37,919 nucleotides of DNA from Candidatus Nomurabacteria bacterium (lineage in GTDB: Bacteria > Patescibacteriota > Minisyncoccia > Phycocordibacterales > UBA9973), in assembly GCA_943359365.1 (NCBI GenBank), contig CALRHG010000004.1, positions 1-37,919 of the forward strand, in the 5' to 3' direction. The notes under the pieces were generated by a model. That model worked only from the letters and a program-made list of their open reading frames with translations. It was not told the origin of the DNA and did not search any database. The position numbers and the translations under genes are program-made. Positions 32,468 through 37,919 of this stretch are shown here, one piece after another (within the stretch, counting starts at the first letter, position 1; the number at the start of each line of letters is the position of its first letter).

Positions 32468-34750
32468 TTATATTTCGCAGAGTCCGCCCACACAGGCAAG
32501 CTCTCGTTTAACTTCAGTCTCGTCGTCTTTTTCGTAGGTGACAATTTTAGAGAAGTCCAAGTCGCCCAAACGTTTTTTCATTTCGTCATATTTTTCTTTC
32601 GTAATTACCTGATAAGGAGAAAGTTGATATATATGATTTGATCGTGGAAGAAACGAAAGCCCGCCTACTAAATCCCAATTTTCATAAACCCAATTTGCGA
32701 CAGAAAGCCATTCCTCATCTCCGACAGAAACTGTAACTGACGGATTATGTTCCGTAAAATGTTGCTTTACGACTTTCCAATGTTCTAATTGAGCAATTGC
32801 ATCTATATCATTTTTACAAATAGCACCATCTGGAGCTTTCACTGGAAATTCAAGTACAAATGTTGTTGCAGTTAGAAGTGTTTGTCCGACTTCAGGAAAG
32901 TAGGGAACTCCTTGATCCTTGAGCATTTTAAAAAGCCCATCAGTAGCTGAAATACGAATACGGCGTATGTAATATGGCGCATGCCGAGGATGCATGCCGC
33001 TTGCGCAATCAACGGTTTGCGAAACTGTTCCTGATGGTTTTACACAGGTAATACATGTTGATTGACTGATGCCAAAACGCTTTGCGTATTTTTTGTTGGT
33101 TTCAATCGCCACCATTTTCATTTTTTCAAGAATTTTAGGATCACGGACTAATTCACAATCCCATTGTCCGGTAATTGATACGCCGAGAAGTCTTTCGCTT
33201 TCACAATTTTTCTTCCACTCTTTGGATAAGTATGGAAAGTAGGTGAGAGTTGATTGGTATGTTCCTAATATCGTCGCGATGCGGACTTTTTTAAGCAAAG
33301 TCTCCTCGGTGTCATCCGCGCGAGCGACGATTTCGGAAAGATTGCAAAACTGTTTTGACTGTAGGACGATTTCGCCGCAAGGATTTGTTCCCCATGACGG
33401 GTATATGCCACTCTTAAACTGATCGAGTCTTCTCTTTGGTAAAGTGCCCTGAAGTCCGCCGCGGTTAAATATTCCCCGCTCGCCTGAGCCGCTTTTCATA
33501 AGCGCCATCCATTCGTCGAGGAAATCTGTGGTTGTGGGTTTTGAAAGATATACCGCGGAATTGTTTGCGAGCATACGCTGTCCTTCAGAGATGTAAAATT
33601 GTCCTTTTTTTGAATCCCGAATCATTTCATCATCTAAATCAGAAAGTGAAATCATCGCGCTTCTGCGAACGCCTCCTGCCACGACACATTCACCTATTTT
33701 GCAAATAATGTCGTGCGCGTCTAGATTGGATAAACGTCTGCCTTCCCGACGGAGAATTCGTTCGCGAGCGAAATCAAGAAGCGAATGAAGCGGAGAAGGC
33801 CCCGAGCTTTTTCCTCCCATGGTTTTCAAACGCGAGCCGGCAGGGCGAATGAGAGAATAATCAAACATGATGTCACTTCCCGCAAACCATGTTTTGAGCC
33901 CCAGGGCAAACGCATCGGCCCAGCCTTCTTTGCTGTCTGGAATAATATACGGGGGTAATTTCTTGCCTGTTTGTTTTTGAATTTGCGGAAGCGCCTGGAT
34001 GTTTTCACTTTCTACTGACCAGCCAACGCCGGTTCCGCACATAGATATGTACATAATCTCGGCAAAATCCTGAAATGTTCTTGGTGCGATAAAAGAGCAA
34101 TTATAGGCGCAGACATTGGTCCTCCTCGCGGCCTTGCCTGCAAACTGGAGAAGCCGCATCGATGGCATTGCTTCTTGTTTCAAGATCGCTTCGCGAATTT
34201 CCGCGTATTCTGCTTCAGTAAGTTTGCCATTTTGATTATCACGCATAAAATCAATATAACGATCAATAGTTTCAATCCATGTTTCGCGCCGGCCTTCTTC
34301 GGGGATCCATCTGGCATATGTTCGGTAGTAAACAAATTCAGCAAGCGGATTTCTAAAATATTTTTTCCCTTCCGAAACGAGTTTTTTAACTTTCTCGGGC
34401 ACGAAACCAACTTTTTGCCGCACTAAAGACCTTTCTTTTCGATACAGAATGTAGGATTTTGCTGTTTGGAGGAAGTTCGCGGCGATAAGTTCGTTTTCTA
34501 CTATGTCTTGTATTGTTTCAACATGGGGAACAAATTTTTTGATCTTTTTTTCCTTCCTTAGCGTAATTAGCGCGTCCAAAACTTTATTCATGACCCCTCC
34601 GGCATATATCTCGTCGCCTTCTTTTACTGATTGCATCGCTCGGAAAACGGCGCGAGTAATGCGTTTTTCGTCAAAGGGAACAATCATTCCATCGCGCTTC
34701 TGTATGTATTCTAGTGAAGAATATTTTTTCCTATTTATATTGTTTTTCAT
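32468..34750 (-). CDS. nrdJ: Class II (adenosylcobalamin-dependent) ribonucleoside-triphosphate reductase
   Basis: 760 aa that reduces ribonucleotides to deoxyribonucleotides with a radical from adenosylcobalamin. An N-terminal ATP-cone (about 13-105) is followed by the catalytic barrel. NPCGEI holds thiyl Cys-458 and Glu-460; Cys-214 (TNVCAYNC) and Cys-469 (QFCNLSE) form the redox pair; the C-terminal tail CVGGLC has Cys-753/758. Spacing matches Lactobacillus leichmannii RTPR (408/410/419; 731/736), which lacks an ATP-cone of this kind. Overlaps the S-component gene by ATGA and cobO follows by one base. No class I or III RNR in the window. Confidence 0.95.
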   Translation of the reverse strand: MKNNINRKKYSSLEYIQKRDGMIVPFDEKRITRAVFRAMQSVKEGDEIYAGGVMNKVLDALITLRKEKKIKKFVPHVETIQDIVENELIAANFLQTAKSYILYRKERSLVRQKVGFVPEKVKKLVSEGKKYFRNPLAEFVYYRTYARWIPEEGRRETWIETIDRYIDFMRDNQNGKLTEAEYAEIREAILKQEAMPSMRLLQFAGKAARRTNVCAYNCSFIAPRTFQDFAEIMYISMCGTGVGWSVESENIQALPQIQKQTGKKLPPYIIPDSKEGWADAFALGLKTWFAGSDIMFDYSLIRPAGSRLKTMGGKSSGPSPLHSLLDFARERILRREGRRLSNLDAHDIICKIGECVVAGGVRRSAMISLSDLDDEMIRDSKKGQFYISEGQRMLANNSAVYLSKPTTTDFLDEWMALMKSGSGERGIFNRGGLQGTLPKRRLDQFKSGIYPSWGTNPCGEIVLQSKQFCNLSEIVARADDTEETLLKKVRIATILGTYQSTLTYFPYLSKEWKKNCESERLLGVSITGQWDCELVRDPKILEKMKMVAIETNKKYAKRFGISQSTCITCVKPSGTVSQTVDCASGMHPRHAPYYIRRIRISATDGLFKMLKDQGVPYFPEVGQTLLTATTFVLEFPVKAPDGAICKNDIDAIAQLEHWKVVKQHFTEHNPSVTVSVGDEEWLSVANWVYENWDLVGGLSFLPRSNHIYQLSPYQVITKEKYDEMKKRLGDLDFSKIVTYEKDDETEVKRELACVGGLCEI

Positions 34751-35292
34751 ACTCGTTTTGGATTAAAAATATTTATCAATGATTCTGTTTCAAATTTTTT
34801 ATTTTCAATAACGAATCTATAAATGAGAGGAGAAAGCACAATTGCAAAACCGATATTGCCTGCAAGATGAAGCAGGGTGAATGGAATTTGCCCAGTGAGC
34901 GCTTCCATAAATGGTTGGTGAAAAAATAGCGGTCCCACAGAAAGGCCGGTAACGATATCAAAAGCGAGTGTACCCATAATGGCAAACCTTGCATAATTCA
35001 ATGAGTTGTTGCTTCTTTTTTTAAAATAGATCGATGCCCATAATCCCAAAAGTCCATAGGTGCTGGCTGTTATAAAAGTCCACATCCCAACTTTGCCCGT
35101 TAAAACATCAAAGAGAACCATGCTCAAAAATGCGAATAAAAACCCTGCTATCTTTCCATAGGCTTTTGAGAACGGCATCACTGTTGCCAGAATCGGTTCA
35201 ATGTTTGGTGGACGAAACGGAATAAGCCGGATGAGTAGGCAGGCAATGAACCCAATAATGTATTTGAACCAATTCTTTTTGTATGCTTCCAT
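34747..35292 (-). CDS. ECF-type S component, probable cobalamin-related uptake protein
   Basis: 181 aa, about six hydrophobic segments: FKYIIGFIACLLIRLIPFRPPN, KIAGFLFAFLSMVLFDVLTG, MWTFITASTYGLLGLWASIYF and others. The RPPNIEPILATVMPFSKAYG loop and overall plan are those of energy-coupling-factor substrate-binding subunits. Start 35292 (MEAYKKNW) is preferred to the track start, whose first 21 codons read through the operator palindrome. First gene of the S component-nrdJ-cobO operon, so a corrinoid is the likely substrate; this is from context. EcfA and EcfT are not in the window. Confidence 0.75.
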   Translation of the reverse strand: MEAYKKNWFKYIIGFIACLLIRLIPFRPPNIEPILATVMPFSKAYGKIAGFLFAFLSMVLFDVLTGKVGMWTFITASTYGLLGLWASIYFKKRSNNSLNYARFAIMGTLAFDIVTGLSVGPLFFHQPFMEALTGQIPFTLLHLAGNIGFAIVLSPLIYRFVIENKKFETESLINIFNPKRV

Positions 35293-35313
35293 GGTAAGAT
35301 TTGTTAAGACCGC

Positions 35314-35342
35314 TTGGCAACACTCCAAGAGGGGTGTATAAT
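35314..35342 (+). promoter_or_regulatory. Promoter of the flavoprotein operon
   Basis: TTGGCA (35314-35319), 17 bp, TATAAT (35337-35342). Start near 35349, at the edge of the operator, giving a leader of about 90 nt. Confidence 0.65.
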
Positions 35343-35385
35343 AGTATAGTTGCATAGTTTCGCAACTACTAAACCATTATACACC
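35333..35385. promoter_or_regulatory. Symmetric control region between the RNR and flavoprotein operons
   Basis: Outer inverted repeat GGTGTATAAT (35333-35342) / ATTATACACC (35376-35385) places a -10 on each strand; inner palindrome AGTTGC (35348-35353) N8 GCAACT (35362-35367) lies between them. The same inner palindrome occurs at arsR. Each promoter fires across the operator, so one bound repressor dimer could block both. Confidence 0.75.
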
Positions 35386-35406
35386 AGAGTGGTCGCCTCG
35401 TGTAAA
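35376..35406 (-). promoter_or_regulatory. Promoter of the S component-nrdJ-cobO operon
   Basis: Minus strand TTTACA, about 19 bp, TATAAT (35376-35381). Start near 35369, then the operator. The -35 is weak and abuts a DnaA-box-like AGTGGATAA at 35406-35414. Confidence 0.5.
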
Positions 35407-35438
35407 GTGGATAACTTAATTATTAAATTTTATTTAAA

Positions 35439-35900
35439 ATGACAAAAGAAGATTTAAAAAGGGAAGCGCTCAAATTTCTCGATAATCAAGTTACCGCCGC
35501 AGTTTCTACGGTATCTATGGATGGCGAACCCCAAGTGTCGACGGTGTATTATTATGCAGATGCTGATTTAAATTTTTATTTCATTACCGCCAAAGGTTCT
35601 AAAAAGTTAAAAAATATTGAGGCGAATAAAAAAGTTGCTATAGTTGTCGGATTTGGGCCCGCCCCCATTACTATTCAAGCTGGTGGAATTGCAGAAACAA
35701 ACCAAGATTTCAAAGAAGAATTTATTGATAAGATTTTTAAAAAAATAAATTTTCATACCTTAGACCAATTGCCGTTTTTAAACCTTGAAAAGGAAGGGCT
35801 TGTTATTTTCAAAGTTAAACCAACATGGCTGACTTTTTTAAATTTTGACAAAGAAGGTCATCCTGATACATACAGCCAGGATTTTAATAAATTGATATAA
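35439..35900 (+). CDS. FMN-binding split-barrel (pyridoxamine 5'-phosphate oxidase-like) protein
   Basis: 153 aa. TAAVSTVSMDGEPQVSTVYYYADADLNFYFITAKGSKKLKNIEANKKVAIVV is the flavin split-barrel core of the PNPOx-like superfamily, which includes FMN, F420 and heme-degrading members. True PNPO substrate residues are not recognised, so a vitamin B6 role is not claimed. It faces the RNR/cobO operon across a shared operator, making a flavin-dependent corrinoid reductase a reasonable hypothesis. First of a four-gene operon. Confidence 0.82.
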   Translation: MTKEDLKREALKFLDNQVTAAVSTVSMDGEPQVSTVYYYADADLNFYFITAKGSKKLKNIEANKKVAIVVGFGPAPITIQAGGIAETNQDFKEEFIDKIFKKINFHTLDQLPFLNLEKEGLVIFKVKPTWLTFLNFDKEGHPDTYSQDFNKLI

Positions 35901-35948
35901 TTAATCCCTAGATTATTATGTATAATTCATGTCGAGAATTATTAGTTA

Positions 35949-36329
35949 ATGTTTAGCAATCTTATGACAAATGAAAAGAAGCTTGAGTGGATATTAAAAA
36001 TAGGTGTTGCGGGAGAGTTCTTAGGGCACGGCGTCTTTGCTGTATTAGGTAAAGCTGATTGGATAAAGTGGACGGAGCAATTGACCGGATTTGACACAGC
36101 CACCGCTACGACATTTATGTTTATTGTGGGAGTAATAGATATTTTGTTAGCAATTCTTGTGCTTGTTAAGCCGATAAAACCTGTTTTGCTCTGGATGGCG
36201 TTTTGGGGCTTTTGGACTGCCCTTGTGAGACCATTAGTAGGTATGCCAATCTGGGATTTTATAGAAAGGTTCGCTAACTGGGCTGCGCCTTTAGCTCTCT
36301 ACTTCTTGATACCAAAGAAAAATAACTAA
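35949..36329 (+). CDS. DoxX-like four-helix membrane protein
   Basis: 126 aa with four membrane helices. IGVAGEFLGHGVFAVLGKADWIKW, FMFIVGVIDILLAILVLVKPIKPVLLWMA and WAAPLALYFLIPKK follow the DoxX/quinone-linked small membrane protein plan. TATAAT at 35921-35926 could add a promoter; the start could also be the internal ATG six codons in. Substrate unknown. Confidence 0.68.
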   Translation: MFSNLMTNEKKLEWILKIGVAGEFLGHGVFAVLGKADWIKWTEQLTGFDTATATTFMFIVGVIDILLAILVLVKPIKPVLLWMAFWGFWTALVRPLVGMPIWDFIERFANWAAPLALYFLIPKKNN

Positions 36330-36341
36330 AGTAATAAATTT

Positions 36342-36737
36342 ATGGCAACAAATTATCACTACTACGGGGATTCGGTCAGAATTTTATTTATTATCGGGGG
36401 ATTGACGATGATTGTCTCCTATCCCTTTTTCTCTTCTTTCATCAAGATGCCAATCGCATTTTCCATCATCGGTTCCGTCGCACTAGTTGTTTTTGCGGGG
36501 CTTATGAATCCGAAACAAAAATTGATTATGATTATGAACACAGTTATTTCTGTATTAGCACTAGCGATATTCGAGTACGCCGCAATTTACACTTATCTTA
36601 ATCTATCTCCATCAATCGGAGCGCATGTGGCATTCTTTTGGGTGAATCAAGCTCTGTCGCTCCTGTTCTTCTTTGCTGCGTATCTTGCTGTTAAAACTCT
36701 TAGGGGTGCTTTTGTTGAAGAATTAAATTCATCATAA
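36342..36737 (+). CDS. Four-helix membrane protein, unknown
   Basis: 131 aa with four hydrophobic segments: ILFIIGGLTMIVSYPFF, IAFSIIGSVALVVFAGLMN, LIMIMNTVISVLALAIFEYAAIY and AFFWVNQALSLLFFFAAYLAV. Short N terminus with MATNYHYYGDS. 12 nt after the DoxX-like gene and 4 nt before the cupin gene, so part of the same transcript. Family not recognised. Confidence 0.68.
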   Translation: MATNYHYYGDSVRILFIIGGLTMIVSYPFFSSFIKMPIAFSIIGSVALVVFAGLMNPKQKLIMIMNTVISVLALAIFEYAAIYTYLNLSPSIGAHVAFFWVNQALSLLFFFAAYLAVKTLRGAFVEELNSS

Positions 36738-36741
36738 ACAT

Positions 36742-37140
36742 ATGAAAGGATACATAACAAACATAGAAAAACTCTCTCTTGAAAATAAATACTTCAGGCA
36801 GGTTTTATATACCGCTCTAAATAGCCAGCTTGTCGTCATGAGTTTAAAACCAAATGAAGATATCGGAGAAGAAATCCACCAACTCGATCAATTTATTCGG
36901 TGCGAGAAGGGGCAAGGAAAAGCTATTTTGGACGGCGTTTCAAACGAAATCGACGATGGGTTTGTCGTAGTAGTGCCTGCGGGAACAAAACATAATATTG
37001 TAAATACTTCAGCAACAGAAACATTGCAATTGTATACACTTTATTCTCCGCCAAATCACAAAGACGGAACAGTCCACAAAACAAAAGCTGAAGCAGGGGC
37101 TGACGAAAAAGAGCACTTCGATGGTGTTACAACAGAATAA
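36742..37140 (+). CDS. Single-domain cupin protein
   Basis: 132 aa. Cupin motif 1 is seen as GEEIHQLDQFIRCEKGQGKAIL and motif 2 as VVVPAGTKHNIVNTS. Of the usual metal ligands, His in EIH and His in TKHN are kept, with Gln-Leu-Asp-Gln in place of the HxH-E pattern, so metal binding may be partial. The C-terminal tail is charged (DEKEHFDGV). Last gene of the operon; function unknown. Confidence 0.82.
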   Translation: MKGYITNIEKLSLENKYFRQVLYTALNSQLVVMSLKPNEDIGEEIHQLDQFIRCEKGQGKAILDGVSNEIDDGFVVVVPAGTKHNIVNTSATETLQLYTLYSPPNHKDGTVHKTKAEAGADEKEHFDGVTTE

Positions 37141-37185
37141 TTAATAATATAAATTTTCCCGACAAGGAATTTTGTTTGGTTGGGG

Positions 37186-37257
37186 TGCCCTCGAGAGGAA
37201 TCGAACCTCTATCAAGGCCTTAGAAGAGCCTCGTTTTATCCATTAAACTACGGGGGC
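37186..37257 (-). tRNA. tRNA-Arg (anticodon TCT)
   Basis: 72-nt cloverleaf on the minus strand: acceptor GCCCCCG/CGAGGGC with one C-A mismatch at pair 5, D arm GTTT..AAAC, anticodon arm AGGCT-CTTCTAA-GGCCT with anticodon TCT (reads AGA), T arm AGAGG-TTCGATT-CCTCT, discriminator A. CCA not encoded. Confidence 0.92.
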
Positions 37258-37333
37258 TGTGTGTCTGTATTGTACCAAACTCGCACCTATTTCCAAAACA
37301 AAGTGAGGTAATGATGTCGCACGCTCCGCGTGC

Positions 37334-37366
37334 GTGGTGGCTTGAAACTAAATCGTACGCTCGGAT
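37334..37366. repeat. Dispersed repeat, right copy (inverted relative to 40-72)
   Basis: 33 bp, 32 identical to the complement of 40-72. A shorter relative (GGTGGTGGCTTGAAA) lies near 37609-37625. All copies are intergenic. Confidence 0.65.
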
Positions 37367-37395
37367 TCTGCGCGCCTCGTCCGCTCCCTTCGGTC

Positions 37396-37500
37396 GCGGA
37401 AGCAAAAACCAAAAATTTTCCTTCCTTATTCTGATTTTCGGCGGGGGGGTGTGGGGGGAGCCGACAAAAAATGGAAAGGAAATTTTTGGTTTTGCTTCGC
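37396..37500. repeat. Long imperfect inverted repeat with G-rich loop
   Basis: Left arm 37396-37423 and right arm 37476-37500 (AAGGAAATTTTTGGTTTTGC) are complementary except for three single-base bulges. Inside are TTTTCGGC/GCCG pairs and the loop GGGGGGGTGTGGGGGG. REP/MITE-like; the loop might form G-quartets. Confidence 0.6.
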
Positions 37501-37666
37501 CGCTTCAGACTACAAAATGAGCTAGTTCTATTTTATCACTTATCGTGACACCTTGTCGCTCATTTCTCCGTCCTTGCGGCGAGACGAGGCGCTTCCTCTC
37601 CACGTTTGGTGGTGGCTTGAAATTCTGTGGCTTCGTTTACTGGACGTGGTAACTCAAGAAAGCGGA

Positions 37667-37704
37667 GCCTCGCCATTCAATTATTTTTTAAGGAATGGCG
37701 AGGC
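37667..37704. repeat. 12-bp hairpin
   Basis: GCCTCGCCATTC and GAATGGCGAGGC, 14-nt loop. Part of the gene-free stretch 37258-37840, where I see only repeats and hairpins and no credible gene. Confidence 0.6.
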
Positions 37705-37747
37705 ACAAATCTGTATGTGCTTGCCCCGCCCGCCCTGTGCGTGCACA

Positions 37748-37790
37748 AATCCCCGCCGTTTTTAGGAAACATTATAAAACGGCGGGGATT
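37748..37790. repeat. 15-bp perfect hairpin
   Basis: AATCCCCGCCGTTTT and AAAACGGCGGGGATT around a 13-nt loop. It may end transcription of the gene to its right, but has no long T-run. Confidence 0.6.
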
Positions 37791-37840
37791 GCTCCCGTGA
37801 AGCAGAATAAAACAATTTAATTTTTTCTATAATGAAAAAA

Positions 37841-37919
37841 TTATTGAATTGTGAAAGTAGCGAGATTACTTTTTGTATTAGCGCCCCATGGCATAGTCCA
37901 GATTTTGTAAGTTCCAGGA
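37841..37919 (-). CDS. C-terminal end of a gene cut by the window edge
   Basis: The minus strand reads PGTYKIWTMPWGANTKSNLATF... and stops at 37841-37843. 25 residues are visible; the pattern (GTY, alternating hydrophobics) suits the last strands of a beta-sandwich in a surface protein. Partial; no family called. Confidence 0.5.
   Translation of the reverse strand, partial: PGTYKIWTMPWGANTKSNLATFTIQ

Noticed and set aside
31945-32544. Longer CobO start at 32544
   Set aside because: The added 26 codons lie inside nrdJ and precede the P-loop start; the nrdJ stop followed by one base and ATG at 32466 is a normal operon junction.
35293-35355. Extended N terminus of the S component from ATG 35355
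   Set aside because: It would translate the operator palindrome and lacks hydrophobic or family-like sequence; ATG 35292 fits the S-component start.
28501-35438. Cobalamin riboswitch near the B12-related operon
   Set aside because: The leader before the S-component gene is only about 75 nt and shows the palindrome and no B12-box-like sequence.
37311-37520. Plus-strand ORF of 69 codons after tRNA-Arg(TCT)
   Set aside because: It runs through the dispersed repeat and the long inverted repeat; low-complexity translation with no protein-like pattern.
37553-37765. Plus-strand ORF of 70 codons near the right end
   Set aside because: Lies over hairpins and GC-rich repeats; composition looks like translated non-coding DNA.
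1-37919. CRISPR array, rRNA genes or complete transposase gene
   Set aside because: No regularly spaced repeats, no rRNA-like sequence and no transposase or integrase motifs were seen in any frame.

Overview
The window reads as chromosomal DNA of a Candidate Phyla Radiation (Patescibacteria) bacterium, most likely a Parcubacteria-type lineage. The basis is gene content: trimmed repair and sugar enzymes, a stand-alone Trbp111-like tRNA-binding protein, a DUF5652-like protein, a large Cys-rich protein of a CPR-type family, a pilMNO cluster, and an adenosylcobalamin-dependent ribonucleotide reductase fed by an adenosyltransferase and an S component with no B12 biosynthesis genes in sight. TGA is used only as stop, so this is not a recoded Gracilibacteria/Absconditabacteria genome. 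No database search was possible; names rest on motifs read by eye.

Layout. 1-260 is intergenic and holds a dispersed repeat and copy 1 of a structured ~95-nt element. 261-6474 is a membrane micro-ORF followed by uvrB-uvrA-uvrC. 6500-9691 holds a Cys-rich putative zinc protein, a SpoU methyltransferase and mutM. 9706-13167 holds a peptidoglycan amidase, ruvA, rpsT, a CPHC redox protein, a RelE/ParE-type toxin-antitoxin pair, peptidase E and a cold-shock gene. 13350-18577 holds an ABC-F ATPase, a NYN nuclease, an RsuA-type pseudouridine synthase, a surface Fn3-like protein and a UMF1-type transporter. 18638-24463 starts with tRNA-Arg(GCG) fused to copy 2 of the structured element, then zwf-gnd-cyclase, small membrane and hypothetical genes, tRNA-Ser, ruvX and a tRNA-binding protein. 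24513-27078 is a type IV pilus inner-membrane cluster. 27075-31537 is a copper module on the minus strand. 31609-37140 is an ArsR regulator, the nrdJ/cobO/S-component operon, and a divergent flavoprotein-DoxX-membrane-cupin operon. 37186-37919 holds tRNA-Arg(TCT), a hairpin-rich spacer and the tail of one more gene.

Most interesting signals. (1) A two-copy RNA-like element (145-240 and 18707-18800) has three stem-loops whose paired bases change together between copies; copy 2 starts inside the 3' end of a tRNA gene. (2) More than a dozen genes have an extended -10 box ending exactly 6 nt before the start codon, on both strands, which implies systematic leaderless transcription. (3) The same palindrome, AGTTGC-N8-GCAACT, lies in the arsR promoter and between two facing promoters serving the B12-dependent RNR operon and the flavoprotein operon. 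This predicts a compact ArsR-controlled cobalamin/deoxynucleotide regulon, with the flavoprotein a candidate corrinoid reductase. (4) A perfect CsoR-type operator fills the spacer of a consensus csoR promoter. (5) Palindromic repeats are inserted in frame in uvrB, uvrC and the pseudouridine synthase gene.
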